From positions 124,001 to 188,000 of the forward strand of contig NZ_ATWH01000012.1 of assembly GCF_000421145.1 (NCBI RefSeq): a stretch of DNA of 64,000 bases, in the 5' to 3' direction. Position numbers and translations under genes: made by a program. Below are positions 25,262 through 33,748 of this stretch, in pieces. Below the pieces are notes generated by a model. It searched no databases, was not told the DNA's origin, and worked only from the letters and a program-made list of their open reading frames with translations. Positions within the stretch are counted from its first letter, which is position 1, and every line of letters begins with the position of its first letter. The DNA is from Glaciibacter superstes DSM 21135. Lineage in GTDB: Bacteria > Actinomycetota > Actinomycetes > Actinomycetales > Microbacteriaceae.

Positions 25262-25285
25262 GAATCAAACGGTAGCCTGAAAGGG
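25262..25285. promoter_or_regulatory. Back-to-back -10 boxes of thiL and the DUF3515 gene
   Basis: In the 24-bp gap the minus-strand TACCGT (25274-25269) and plus-strand TAGCCT (25273-25278) share two bases, and each lies exactly 7 nt before its start codon. The -35 regions must lie in the opposite coding sequence. The plus-strand box is followed by GAAAGGG, which could also serve as a Shine-Dalgarno. Confidence 0.55.
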
Positions 25286-25783
25286 ATGACTCCCCCATTC
25301 CGGCGCCCGCGCCCCTTCGTGCTGATCGCGCTGGCCTGCAGCTCGCTGTTCCTGGCCGGTTGCGCTGCTGCGGTGCCCCTGCAGCCCGCGGCAGAAGCGA
25401 CCGATCCCGCCTGCGCCGACGTGATCGTGCACCTGCCGGAGAGCGTCGGCGACCAGCCGGAGCGTGAGACCAACGCGCAGGCAACGGGAGCCTGGGGAGA
25501 ACCGGCCGCAATCCTGCTGCACTGCGGCGTGGAAGTGCCTGGCCCCACCACCCTCCCGTGCAAGAGTGTCAACGGCATCGACTGGATCGAGGACGACGCG
25601 GATGCTCCGCGATACCGGTACACGACCTACGGTCGCACGCCGGCCATTGAAGTAGTGCTCGATTCCGACGTGGTGAGCGGAGCGACGGTGCTCACCGACC
25701 TCGCGAACGCGGTCGAATACGTACCCGCGACCGGCGGCTGCCTCGGCCCGCAGGACATCGACATCCCGTTGCCCCCGGAGTGA
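25286..25783 (+). CDS. DUF3515 family lipoprotein
   Basis: A 165-residue secreted lipoprotein with basic residues, a hydrophobic stretch and lipobox LFLAGC (Cys near residue 28). The mature part has ATDPACADVIVHLPESV, GAWGEPAAILLHCGV and CKSVNGIDWI, the conserved Cys and Trp pattern of DUF3515, an actinobacterial family found next to ddl and thiL. Function unknown. The start at 25286 is set by GAAAGGG and the lipobox distance. Confidence 0.88.
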   Translation: MTPPFRRPRPFVLIALACSSLFLAGCAAAVPLQPAAEATDPACADVIVHLPESVGDQPERETNAQATGAWGEPAAILLHCGVEVPGPTTLPCKSVNGIDWIEDDADAPRYRYTTYGRTPAIEVVLDSDVVSGATVLTDLANAVEYVPATGGCLGPQDIDIPLPPE

Positions 25784-25828
25784 GCGCACAGAAGTCGCGA
25801 CATTTCACTCCCTCCGTGCCCACCGCGG

Positions 25829-25905
25829 GCGCCGAGAATCGCCCTTGTCGCCGAGAATCCCCGTAGCACCGGCGACAGCCGGCACAAACGGCGACTCTCG
25901 ACGCG
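25829..25905. repeat. Intergenic palindromic repeat, copy A
   Basis: Begins GCGCCGAGAATCGCCC, has a second CGCCGAGAATC inside, and ends with GGCACAAACGGCGACTCTCG, the inverted counterpart. It lies between the convergent DUF3515 and ddl genes. Similar elements lie at 32659, 57455 and 58165. Confidence 0.85.
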
Positions 25906-25938
25906 ATGCCGGCGGGTAGGCGAAAGTTACGGCGGACG

Positions 25939-27042
25939 CTACGACCCGTGCGCCGCGTGGGCGACGGCAACCTCGATGAGCTCGTCGATGAGCTCCGGGT
26001 AGCTGTAGCCGCTCGCCAGCCAGCAGGTCGGGAACATCGAGATCGGTGTGAAGCCCGGCATGGTGTTGATCTCGTTGATCACCCAGCCGTCTGCGGTGAG
26101 GAAGAAATCCACGCGCGCCAGCCCTGCGGCACCGATCGCCTCGAACGCCAGAATCGCCAGCCGCTGCATTTCGGCGAACTCGTCGCCTTCAAGCTCGGCA
26201 GGGCAGACCAGGTCGATTCCCGGCGCGTCCAGATACTTTGCGGCGAAGTCGTAGAAATCACGCCCCGTCAAGACCACCTCACCGGCGACGGATGCCCTGG
26301 CCGGCTCCCCCGGGCGACCCTGGAGCACAGCGATCTCGATCTCGCGCCCCACCACACCCGCTTCGATGAGAACCTTATTGTCTTCGGCCAGCGCCGTCGC
26401 CATGGCGTCGGCCAGTTCCTCCGCCCGCGCGACTTTACTCACCCCTACGCTCGATCCCGCCCTGGCCGGCTTCACGAACGCCGGAAAACCGAGGGCGGCG
26501 ACGGCGGCATAGGCCGTGCCAGGCGCATCCGCCCAGTCGTCTGCCGTGATCGTCCGCCAGGGAGCAACCGGGATGGAGGCTTGCCGGAATACCGTCTTGG
26601 TGAAGTGCTTGTCCATACCGAGCGCTGACGCCAGGACACCGGATCCGACGTAGGGCAATCCGGTCAGTTCGAGCATTCCCTGGATCGTGCCGTCTTCGCC
26701 GTATGGTCCGTGAAGGATCGGGAAGACGATGTCGACGGCGCCCAGCAGACGCCCGGCTCCGCCAGGATCGATGACGGTCAACTCACGTTCGGTGGCGCTC
26801 TCCGGCCATCGCACCCTGGTGCCGTTGTCGACGACCTCCGGAAGGGAATCGGCGTTCAGCGCGAACTTCGCTGCATCGTCGTCTTCAAGCACAAATGCGC
26901 CATCGCGGGTGATCCCCACCGGGATCACGTCGTACTTGCTGCGGTCAATTGCCGCCAGAATCCCGCCCGCCGTTGCGCAGCTGATCGAATGTTCGCTTGA
27001 ACGCCCCCCAAAGAGCAGCGCCACCGTGAGCTTGTCCGTCAT
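25939..27042 (-). CDS. ddl: D-alanine--D-alanine ligase
   Basis: ATP-grasp ligase making D-Ala-D-Ala for peptidoglycan; 367 residues. LLFGGRSSEHSISC lies at the N-terminus, HGPYGEDGTIQGMLEL near 95 and KPARAGSSVGVSKV (ATP site) near 175. VINEINTMPGFTPISMFP near 315 carries the metal ligands. The ATG at 27042 has AAAGGACG upstream. The gene start lies inside the end of gpsA (98-nt overlap). Confidence 0.96.
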   Translation of the reverse strand: MTDKLTVALLFGGRSSEHSISCATAGGILAAIDRSKYDVIPVGITRDGAFVLEDDDAAKFALNADSLPEVVDNGTRVRWPESATERELTVIDPGGAGRLLGAVDIVFPILHGPYGEDGTIQGMLELTGLPYVGSGVLASALGMDKHFTKTVFRQASIPVAPWRTITADDWADAPGTAYAAVAALGFPAFVKPARAGSSVGVSKVARAEELADAMATALAEDNKVLIEAGVVGREIEIAVLQGRPGEPARASVAGEVVLTGRDFYDFAAKYLDAPGIDLVCPAELEGDEFAEMQRLAILAFEAIGAAGLARVDFFLTADGWVINEINTMPGFTPISMFPTCWLASGYSYPELIDELIEVAVAHAAHGS

Positions 27043-28072
27043 CCGTCGTCCTTTCGCCCTGCGGTTCCGCGGAGTCTGTGGTGAGGTGGGGTGCGATATC
27101 CCGAGGTGCAAGCGTACCCGCCAGAACCTGCCTGACCTGCTCGACGATCGGCATTTCAACCCCCTTCGCCCTGGCGAGTTCGAGAACCGGGCCGACGGAT
27201 GCCAGTCCCTCAGCCGTCTGCTGCATCTGCTTGACCACGTCGTTGAAGCCGTATCCCTGACCGAGGAGCCGTCCTGCCGTGTTGTTTCGCGATAGCGGCG
27301 ACTGGCAGGTGGCGATCAGGTCGCCGAGACCGGCGAGACCGGAGAGGGTCTCAGGATGCGCACCGTATGCAACCGCAAAATCGGTCATCTCTACCAGGCC
27401 ACGCGTGATGATCGATGCCTTCGTGTTCTCGCCGTAGCCGACACCGTCGACGATGCCGATCGCCACGGCGATGAGATTCTTTAAGACGCCGCCGAATTCG
27501 GTGCCGATGACATCCGTGTTCACAAATGAACGGAAGTAACGGTTGGTTGCCAGCACCGCAACGGCCTGGGCCGTCTCCAGGTTCGACGACGACACGACGG
27601 CGGCCGTCGGCTGTTCCCTGGCGATCTCGAGTGCCAGGTTCGGCCCGGAGATGACGGCGATGCGATCTGGCCCGACCGGCAGCACTTCTTCGATGATCTC
27701 GCTCATGCGGCGCCCGGATGAGCGCTCGACCCCCTTGATCAGAGAGACGATGATGGCATTCGCGCCGATGTAGGGTTCCGCCGCGATGAGGGTGTCCCTC
27801 ATCGTCTGGCTGGGCACCGCAACGTAGACCTGCTCAGCGCCGGCAAGGGCGAGGTCAAGCCGTGACGTCGCCCGGATTCCGATCGGAAGGTTGACGCCGG
27901 GCAGATAGTCGCTGTTCCGGCGGCCTTCGGAGATCTCCCGTGCCAACTCTGGGCGTCTCGCCCAGACCATCACATCGGACCCGCCGTCGGCGAGGATCTT
28001 GGCAAACGTGGTTCCCCAGCTTCCGCCGCCGAGAACGGCGACGCGTGTTACCTGCTTCGATTTAGACTTCAA
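26945..28072 (-). CDS. gpsA: Glycerol-3-phosphate dehydrogenase [NAD(P)+]
   Basis: Makes sn-glycerol 3-phosphate for phospholipids; about 375 residues. VAVLGGGSWGTTFA is the dinucleotide fold, IVSLIKGVE and SGPNLALEIA follow, GVLKNLIAVAIGI carries the catalytic Lys, and RGLVEMTDFAVAYGA and GLAGLGDLIATC are typical. Before the NAD motif the only usable start is TTG at 28072, which overlaps plsC by 11 nt. The last 30 or so residues are read in a second frame inside ddl and extend past the usual GpsA end. Confidence 0.93.
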   Translation of the reverse strand: MKSKSKQVTRVAVLGGGSWGTTFAKILADGGSDVMVWARRPELAREISEGRRNSDYLPGVNLPIGIRATSRLDLALAGAEQVYVAVPSQTMRDTLIAAEPYIGANAIIVSLIKGVERSSGRRMSEIIEEVLPVGPDRIAVISGPNLALEIAREQPTAAVVSSSNLETAQAVAVLATNRYFRSFVNTDVIGTEFGGVLKNLIAVAIGIVDGVGYGENTKASIITRGLVEMTDFAVAYGAHPETLSGLAGLGDLIATCQSPLSRNNTAGRLLGQGYGFNDVVKQMQQTAEGLASVGPVLELARAKGVEMPIVEQVRQVLAGTLAPRDIAPHLTTDSAEPQGERTTDDGQAHGGAALWGAFKRTFDQLRNGGRDSGGN

Positions 28073-28859
28073 AGCGCCCGGTCTCTTCCTGCTGGTGTTC
28101 CGATGGATTCCAGCGGCCGGCCGGTGCCTTTTCGCCGCGGAGGTCTTCAACCAGCCGGGTGATGGCGTCCATGACGACGGCTGTGGCTTCATTCAGGGTT
28201 GCCGTGTCGAGACTGCGGCCGCGGAAGGCTGACAGGTCGACCGGGTCGCCGATCTTCACTGCGATGCGCTTCCGGGGGAAGACGTTGATCTTCTTCGAAT
28301 ACCTCGCCATCAGCGCCTGGGTGCCCCAGTGGGCGGCGGGGATGAGGGGGATGTCCTGCTCGAGCGCGATGCGAACCGCGCCCGTCTTACCGCGCATCGG
28401 CCAGAGATCGGGGTCGCGCGTGAGCGAACCCTCGGGGTAGACGATGACCATCTGGCCCTTTGCCACCAGTTGTTCTGCCGCTTCGACGGGGCCACGACCA
28501 CGGCCGGAACCCCCACGCTGCACCGGGATCTGGCCTGTCGAGCGCAGCAGCCAGCCGAGGACAGGCACGGAGAACAGCGAGCCCTTTGTCAGAAACCGGG
28601 GTAACCTGCCGAGCCGCCAGGCCACGTGGCCCATCACGACGGGGTCGATTTCGCTGTAGTGGTTCGGCGCCAGCACGTAGGCGCCGGTCTTCGGCAGCTT
28701 CTGACCGTCGTGAATGTCGTAGCGCGCGGCCAGTGTCATGAACGGGATCAGCACACCCGCCAGGATCCAGAACACCGAGGGGCGGCTCTTCTCCGAGCGG
28801 ACCTTCCGTGCGCGGTGCGGTTGCGAATCTGGTTCTGGGTGGTCTTCGTGAGCTGGCAC
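28062..28859 (-). CDS. plsC: 1-acyl-sn-glycerol-3-phosphate acyltransferase
   Basis: Lysophosphatidate acyltransferase of about 265 residues. A membrane helix (FWILAGVLIPFMTLAARY) is followed by APNHYSEIDPVV (NHx4D-type catalytic motif) and YPEGSLTRDPDLWPMRGKTGAVRIAL (EGxR-like motif). The best start is GTG at 28859, a few bases after the murA stop. It ends overlapping gpsA; GpsA and PlsC act in the same phospholipid pathway. Confidence 0.9.
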   Translation of the reverse strand: MPAHEDHPEPDSQPHRARKVRSEKSRPSVFWILAGVLIPFMTLAARYDIHDGQKLPKTGAYVLAPNHYSEIDPVVMGHVAWRLGRLPRFLTKGSLFSVPVLGWLLRSTGQIPVQRGGSGRGRGPVEAAEQLVAKGQMVIVYPEGSLTRDPDLWPMRGKTGAVRIALEQDIPLIPAAHWGTQALMARYSKKINVFPRKRIAVKIGDPVDLSAFRGRSLDTATLNEATAVVMDAITRLVEDLRGEKAPAGRWNPSEHQQEETGRFEV

Positions 28860-28866
28860 AGCCCCA

Positions 28867-30354
28867 TTATCCTTCGAGATCGAAGTCCGCTCCCAACAAC
28901 TGAAGCTTCGTGATGAAGTTCTCGTATCCGCGGCTGATGATTCCGACGTTGCTGACCGTCGATGTGCCGTCGGCCGACAGCGCCGCAATGAGGTGACTGA
29001 ACCCGCCGCGCAGGTCTGGAACCTCGATGTCGGCGCCGTGCAGCTTCGTCGGCCCGGTGATGACGGCCGAGTGGTTGAAGTTGCGCTGGCCGAAGCGGCA
29101 GGCCTGGCCGCCGAGGCACTCTTTGTGGATCTGGATGGTCGCGCCCATCTCGACGAGCGCGTCGACAAAGCCAAACCTCTGCTCGTAGACCGTCTCATGC
29201 ACGATCGAGACGCCGTGTGCCTTGGTGAGGGCGATCACCAGCGGCTGCTGCCAGTCCGTCATGAAGCCGGGGTGAACATCCGTTTCAATGATGACCGGCT
29301 TCAGCTCGCCGCCCGGATGGTAGAAACGGATGCCGTCGTCGTGAATATCAAACGCGCCCCCGACTTTGCGGAAGACGTTGAGGAAGGTGACCATCTCAGG
29401 CTGGCGTGCGCCGCCGACAAAGATGTCGCCCTCGGTTGCGAGGGCGGCAGCTGCCCAGCTGGCGGCCTCGTTGCGGTCGAAAAGCGCGCGGTGCTGGTAG
29501 CCCTCGAGGCGGTCGACACCTTCGATCCGGATGACCCGGTCGGTGTCGACCGTGATGATGGCGCCCATCTTCTGCAGGATGTTGATGAGATCCATGATCT
29601 CCGGCTCGATCGCCGCACCCTTCAGCTCGGTGATGCCCTCTGCGCGCACCGCGGTGAGCAGAACCTGCTCGGTTGCCCCGACGCTCGGGTATGGCAACTC
29701 GACCTTTGCGCCCTTGAGGCCGTTCGGCGCCGACATCCGGATGCCGCTCGGCTGCTTCTCGACGACAGCACCGAACTTGCGCAGCACCTCGAGGTGGTAG
29801 TCAATCGGACGGTCGCCGATGCGGCAGCCGCCGAGGTCGGGGATGAACGCCTCTCCGAGGCGGTGCAGCAGCGGGCCACAGAACAGGATCGGGATGCGGG
29901 AGGAGCCGGCGTGCGCGTCGATGTCGGCGAAGTGTGCGCTCTCAACGTTGGCCGGATCGAGGATGAGGTCGCCCGGCTCTTCACCGTCGGTGATCTTCAC
30001 TCCGTGCACACCGAGCAAACCGCGCACGATACGCACGTCACTGATGTTCGGAACGTCTTTGAGCACGCTCGGGCTCTCGCCGAGCAGCGCGGCAACCATC
30101 GCCTTGGTGACGAGGTTCTTCGCGCCCTTCAGCTCGATGCGCCCGACCAAGGGGATGCCGCCGCGAATCGTGATCTTGTCACCCTGGAGTCCAACGGCCG
30201 CGCCATGACTCTTCGCGTCACCGCGGCTCTTCGCATCGTCACCGCTCTGGTCTTCTGAGCCGCTCTGTGCCGCGCTGGCCTGAACGTCTTCGACCTGCGA
30301 CTCTTCGCCGTCCTGGACCTCGTCGCGGTTCTGCGCGTCGCCGGGTGTGCTCAC
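28867..30354 (-). CDS. murA: UDP-N-acetylglucosamine 1-carboxyvinyltransferase
   Basis: First committed step of peptidoglycan synthesis; 495 residues, longer than the usual 420-450. The core begins ITIRGGIPLVGRIELKGAKN near residue 62. GGCRIGDRPIDYHL near 155 keeps the active-site Cys that fosfomycin alkylates; an Asp there would give resistance. DRNEAASWAAAALAT and the DLRGGFSHLIAAL segment follow. The first 60 residues form an acidic, disordered Gln/Asp/Ser extension. The GTG start has AAGGTAGG 6-7 nt upstream. It follows leuD by 7 nt. Confidence 0.96.
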   Translation of the reverse strand: MSTPGDAQNRDEVQDGEESQVEDVQASAAQSGSEDQSGDDAKSRGDAKSHGAAVGLQGDKITIRGGIPLVGRIELKGAKNLVTKAMVAALLGESPSVLKDVPNISDVRIVRGLLGVHGVKITDGEEPGDLILDPANVESAHFADIDAHAGSSRIPILFCGPLLHRLGEAFIPDLGGCRIGDRPIDYHLEVLRKFGAVVEKQPSGIRMSAPNGLKGAKVELPYPSVGATEQVLLTAVRAEGITELKGAAIEPEIMDLINILQKMGAIITVDTDRVIRIEGVDRLEGYQHRALFDRNEAASWAAAALATEGDIFVGGARQPEMVTFLNVFRKVGGAFDIHDDGIRFYHPGGELKPVIIETDVHPGFMTDWQQPLVIALTKAHGVSIVHETVYEQRFGFVDALVEMGATIQIHKECLGGQACRFGQRNFNHSAVITGPTKLHGADIEVPDLRGGFSHLIAALSADGTSTVSNVGIISRGYENFITKLQLLGADFDLEG

Positions 30355-30361
30355 TAATTAC

Positions 30362-30961
30362 CTACCTTGCAGGGAGAGTGCGGGGCCGCCATGACTCACG
30401 CGATAGTTCGAATTCTGCGATCCGCGCCTCATCACGCAGGGTCAGGCCGATGTCATCAAGGCCTTCGAGCAGTCGCCACCTAGTGTAATCGTCGATCTCG
30501 AATGAAACTGTGAGGTCGCCTGCCCGTGCACTCTTGGCAACCAGATCGACAGTGAGTTCTATTCCCGGGTTCGCTTCGATCGCCGACCAGAGCCGCTCGG
30601 CATCCTCCTCGGTGATTTGCCCGGCCAAGAGGCCCTGCTTGCCGGAGTTTCCCCGGAATATATCTCCGAATCGCGGGCTGAGAACCACGTCGAAGCCGTA
30701 GTCGCGGAGGGCCCAGACGGCGTGCTCACGCGACGAACCCGTGCCGAAATCGCTCCCGGCCACGAGCACGCGTGCGCCCTGGTATTCCTTCTGGTTGAGG
30801 ATGAACTCCGGGTCGTTACGCCAGGCGGCGAAGAGCGCGTCTTCGAAACCGGTCTTGGTTACGCGCTTGAGGTACACAGCGGGAATGATCTGGTCTGTGT
30901 CGACATTGGAACGACGCAGGGGAACGGCGACTCCGGTGACGGTGGTGAACTTCTCCATCAC
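30362..30961 (-). CDS. leuD: 3-isopropylmalate dehydratase small subunit
   Basis: Swivelling-domain subunit of isopropylmalate isomerase in leucine synthesis; 199 residues. [32 protein letters not shown] and [15 protein letters not shown] are the family motifs. The ATG overlaps the leuC stop by 4 nt. It is followed closely by murA, so leucine control before leuC may also reach the murA-plsC-gpsA-ddl genes unless they have an internal promoter. Confidence 0.97.
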   Translation of the reverse strand: MMEKFTTVTGVAVPLRRSNVDTDQIIPAVYLKRVTKTGFEDALFAAWRNDPEFILNQKEYQGARVLVAGSDFGTGSSREHAVWALRDYGFDVVLSPRFGDIFRGNSGKQGLLAGQITEEDAERLWSAIEANPGIELTVDLVAKSARAGDLTVSFEIDDYTRWRLLEGLDDIGLTLRDEARIAEFELSRESWRPRTLPAR

Positions 30962-32490
30962 AGTGCTCCCGTCTTCTCAGTCCGCGAGCGGTCAGGTTCA
31001 GGTTCCGACTCGTGCAACAGGTCCCACGGGCTGGACAGCGTTCCACGGATCGCGGTCGCCGCGGCGACGAGCGGCGACACCAGGTGGGTTCGCCCGCCCT
31101 TACCCTGCCTGCCCTCGAAGTTGCGGTTGCTGGTCGAGGCGCAGCGTTCGCCGGGTTCGAGCTGGTCTGGGTTCATGCCGAGGCACATCGAGCAGCCGGC
31201 GAACCGCCACTCAGCGCCGAAATCGGTGAAGACCTTGTCGAGGCCCTCCGCCTCCGCCTCGATGCGCACCCTGGCAGACCCCGGCACAACCAGCATCCGT
31301 ATGCCTTCTGCCTTGGTTCGGCCCTTGATGATCTCGGCGGCCGCACGCAGGTCTTCGACCCGGCTGTTGGTGCAGGAGCCGAGAAAGACGGTGTCGACCC
31401 TGATCTCCTTCATCGGGGTGCCGGCTTCGAGATCCATGTACTCGAGGGCACGTTCTGCCGCAGAGCGTTCGTTGGCGTCGTCAATGCTGGCGGGGTCTGG
31501 CACCGCCTGGCTCAGCGAAACGCCCTGCCCAGGGTTGGTTCCCCAGGTCACGAATGGCTCGAGCTCGTTTGCATCGAGGTACACCTCAGCGTCGAAAACG
31601 GCACCTTCGTCGGTGGCGAGGGTGTTCCAGTAGGCGACGGCATCATCCCAGTCGGCGCCCTCTGGTGCGTGCTGGCGGCCCTTCAGGAAGTCATAGGTGA
31701 TCTGGTCAGGGGCAACCATTCCCGCCCTCGCGCCGGCTTCGATGGACATGTTGCAGATGGTCATCCGCCCCTCCATCGAGAGCGCCCTGATGGCACTGCC
31801 GCGGTATTCGAGCACGTAGCCCTGTCCGCCGCCCGTCCCGATCTTGGCGATGACGGCGAGGATGATGTCTTTGGCTGTGACTCCCGGTCGCAAGTCGCCC
31901 TCCACCGTGATCGCCATGGTCTTGAACGGCTTCAGCGGCAGTGTCTGGGTCGCCATCACGTGTTCGACCTCGCTGGTGCCGATACCCAACGCCATGGCGC
32001 CGAACGCTCCGTGCGTTGACGTGTGGGAGTCACCACAGACCACAGTGAGGCCGGGCTGGGTGAGGCCGAGCTGCGGTCCGACGACGTGCACGATGCCCTG
32101 TTCGATGTCACCGAGCGAGTGCAGACGGATGCCGAACTCGGCACAATTGCGTCGCAGCGTGTCGATCTGTGTTCGGCTGGTGAGGTCGGCGATGGGCTTG
32201 TCGATGGCCAGCGTCGGCGTGTTGTGGTCTTCGGTCGCGATCGTCAGGTCTGGGCGGCGAACCGGTCGTCCGGCGAGGCGGAGCCCGTCGAATGCCTGTG
32301 GGCTGGTGACTTCGTGCACCAGGTGCAAGTCGATGTAGATCAGGTCTGGCGTGCCGTCTTCGCCCTTGGCGACGAGATGCTTCTCCCAGATCTTCTCTGC
32401 GAGCGTCTGCGGCCGAGCGACGATGTCGACGGGACCGGAAGTGGTGGCAGCTGGCTTACTGGGAGCGGCCGGCGATGGTGCGTTGGTCAT
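30958..32490 (-). CDS. leuC: 3-isopropylmalate dehydratase large subunit
   Basis: 4Fe-4S aconitase-family subunit of isopropylmalate isomerase; about 510 residues. It has [31 protein letters not shown] and [14 protein letters not shown], which supply the three cluster Cys. The N-terminus has an extra 25-residue Ala/Pro/Ser stretch before [13 protein letters not shown] prefer the ATG at 32490 because GAGGAAGA lies 8 nt before it; an in-frame ATG at 32508 lies just before that site. A leucine leader peptide and hairpin lie upstream. Confidence 0.97.
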   Translation of the reverse strand: MTNAPSPAAPSKPAATTSGPVDIVARPQTLAEKIWEKHLVAKGEDGTPDLIYIDLHLVHEVTSPQAFDGLRLAGRPVRRPDLTIATEDHNTPTLAIDKPIADLTSRTQIDTLRRNCAEFGIRLHSLGDIEQGIVHVVGPQLGLTQPGLTVVCGDSHTSTHGAFGAMALGIGTSEVEHVMATQTLPLKPFKTMAITVEGDLRPGVTAKDIILAVIAKIGTGGGQGYVLEYRGSAIRALSMEGRMTICNMSIEAGARAGMVAPDQITYDFLKGRQHAPEGADWDDAVAYWNTLATDEGAVFDAEVYLDANELEPFVTWGTNPGQGVSLSQAVPDPASIDDANERSAAERALEYMDLEAGTPMKEIRVDTVFLGSCTNSRVEDLRAAAEIIKGRTKAEGIRMLVVPGSARVRIEAEAEGLDKVFTDFGAEWRFAGCSMCLGMNPDQLEPGERCASTSNRNFEGRQGKGGRTHLVSPLVAAATAIRGTLSSPWDLLHESEPEPDRSRTEKTGAL

Positions 32491-32534
32491 GGTGTGCGTC
32501 TTCCTCATGAATGGTGGTCAGCCAACAACAGACT

Positions 32535-32573
32535 CCGCGATGAGCCAGGCTTCAGGACTGGGGCTCGTCGCGG
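32535..32573 (-). promoter_or_regulatory. Hairpin of the leuC leader (candidate attenuator)
   Basis: CCGCGATGAGCC (32535-32546) pairs with GGCTCGTCGCGG (32562-32573) over 12 bp including one G-T wobble. On the minus strand the 5' arm starts right after the leucine codons of the leader peptide, and the leader stop codon lies in the loop. Only a short T-rich stretch (GTCTGTTGTTGG) follows. Ribosome stalling on leucine codons would mask the 5' arm. Confidence 0.6.
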
Positions 32574-32602
32574 CTGAGAAGAAGAAGTCGACCGAACAGC
32601 AC
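32552..32602 (-). CDS. Leucine-rich leader peptide of leuCD
   Basis: A 16-codon ORF, MLFGRLLLLSRDEPQS, with a run of four Leu codons (CTT CTT CTT CTC) and one more Leu at position 2. It starts with GTG, with TAGCCT 5 nt upstream, so the leader may be translated from a leaderless transcript. Position, leucine run and the hairpin that begins immediately after the run match ribosome-mediated attenuation of leucine genes, known in actinobacteria for leuA-type leaders. It lies 61 nt before leuC. Confidence 0.72.
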   Translation of the reverse strand: MLFGRLLLLSRDEPQS

Positions 32603-32658
32603 ACTTCAGGCTAACACTTCGCCGGCGACGGCCCGTCGCACTCGTACTCAAACGCAAC

Positions 32659-32733
32659 ACGCCGAGAATCGCCACTCAACCCCAGAATCGCCGGTGGAGC
32701 GGCGTCTACCGGCGCAAACGGCGATTTTCGGTG
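32659..32733. repeat. Intergenic palindromic repeat, copy B
   Basis: Starts ACGCCGAGAATCGCC and ends CGGCGCAAACGGCGATTTTCGG, the near-exact inverted counterpart of the opening of copy C. It lies in the 346-bp divergent region between leuC and the HesB-like gene, upstream of the leucine leader. Together with the leader this accounts for most of that gap. Confidence 0.85.
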
Positions 32734-32836
32734 AGAGCGAGGTGTGAGTTCCCTCCGTATCGCGCTGATCACTTGCATCGCTTAGCGCACTGCGGAAGCG
32801 TAGCCAGTTCGCTGTACAACCGACGGAAGGATCCTT

Positions 32837-33112
32837 GTGCTCACCTTAACCGAAACTGCCAGCACGGTCGTTGCGAGCATTGTGTCTCAAACCGAAACCT
32901 CCACTACCGGTGGACTCCGCATCGACCAACAGGACAACGAGTTCGCAGTCGCGATCGTTGACGCCAACACGCCAGACGACGTGGTGGTCGAAGACGGTAC
33001 CGCTCGCGTCTTCCTCGCCAGCACCGTCGCCGAAGCACTCGACGACAAGGTGCTCGACGCGCAGGTCGGCGACGACGGAAGCGTGCGCTTCGCCATTGGC
33101 GCGAAGGCGTAA
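32837..33112 (+). CDS. HesB/IscA-fold protein without cysteines
   Basis: A 91-residue protein with the shape of A-type iron-sulfur carriers: MLTLTETASTVVASIV at the start, a GGLRI strand, VVVEDGTARVFLA and ALDDKVLDAQV near the end. A-type carriers need three Cys, but this protein has none, so it cannot bind a cluster in the usual way. Similar Cys-less HesB-like proteins occur in actinobacteria; the role is unknown. The GTG start has GGAAGGA 5 nt upstream. Confidence 0.8.
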   Translation: MLTLTETASTVVASIVSQTETSTTGGLRIDQQDNEFAVAIVDANTPDDVVVEDGTARVFLASTVAEALDDKVLDAQVGDDGSVRFAIGAKA

Positions 33113-33134
33113 CACCCCAAGAACAAGCACGACC

Positions 33135-33175
33135 GGCGGATGTGACGAGAGATCGTCGCATCCGCCATTCTTATC
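33135..33175 (+). terminator. Intrinsic terminator after the HesB-like gene
   Basis: GGCGGATGTGACGA (33135-33148), loop GAGA, and TCGTCGCATCCGCC (33153-33166) form a 14-bp stem with a single G-T pair, followed by ATTCTTATCT. It is the strongest terminator-like structure of this gap and may also stop transcription of the convergent FHA operon. Confidence 0.8.
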
Positions 33176-33211
33176 TGTGCATCGGGTGAGACTGAATCAC
33201 GTGAGAGTGCA

Positions 33212-33739
33212 TCACTCGTGGGTGATGTCGATACGAAACTCACCTAAAAGCAGCCGCGACCCGTGTCGCACGGTCGCCCGCCCGCCCGGTTCGAGGTCGG
33301 TCTCCGTACCGTCCGCTTCGATCACGATGACGCCATTCGTTGAGTGCAGGTCTGTCACCGAAAGTTCACCGCCCTCCAGATCGATGATCGCGTGGGTCTT
33401 CGACACCGACTTCGCCTGGTCGGTGACCGGCACGAGCCTGGCATGCTGCCTGGCCGGAACCGTTGCCGGGTCGCGCCCGAGTATGAGTGAGCCAGTCGCT
33501 TCGATACTCTGGCCGTCTGCGAACGCGAGCCTCCACGCCGTCGGCAACAGTGTCTGCTCCTGCGGAAGCACATTCTGCGGCGGAACAGGCAGCGGTGGAG
33601 CCGACAGTGGCGCCCCGATTGCAACCGGCACAAACGCCGGGAACGATGCGGGTTCAATCGTGCGTGCCGGAGTGGTCTGGTCGTCGACGTGCGACGGGAT
33701 CAACCCGGGTGGGGGAACGATGAAGCCTGATTTGTCCAC
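33212..33739 (-). CDS. FHA-domain protein, last gene of the kinase/Fn3 locus
   Basis: 175 residues. The N-terminal 65 are Pro-rich and disordered. The FHA domain occupies about 75-170 with LILGRDPAT, SKTHAIIDLEGG (Ser and His of the phosphothreonine pocket) and TDLHSTNGVIV (the TNG motif). It should bind a phosphothreonine target, probably made by the kinase of the same locus. GTG start 9 nt after the stop of the transglutaminase-like gene. Confidence 0.88.
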   Translation of the reverse strand: MDKSGFIVPPPGLIPSHVDDQTTPARTIEPASFPAFVPVAIGAPLSAPPLPVPPQNVLPQEQTLLPTAWRLAFADGQSIEATGSLILGRDPATVPARQHARLVPVTDQAKSVSKTHAIIDLEGGELSVTDLHSTNGVIVIEADGTETDLEPGGRATVRHGSRLLLGEFRIDITHE

Positions 33740-33748
33740 ACATTCACC

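Noticed and set aside
24200..25285. TPP riboswitch near thiL
   Set aside because: Only 24 bp lie upstream of thiL and they hold two -10 boxes; there is no room for an aptamer.
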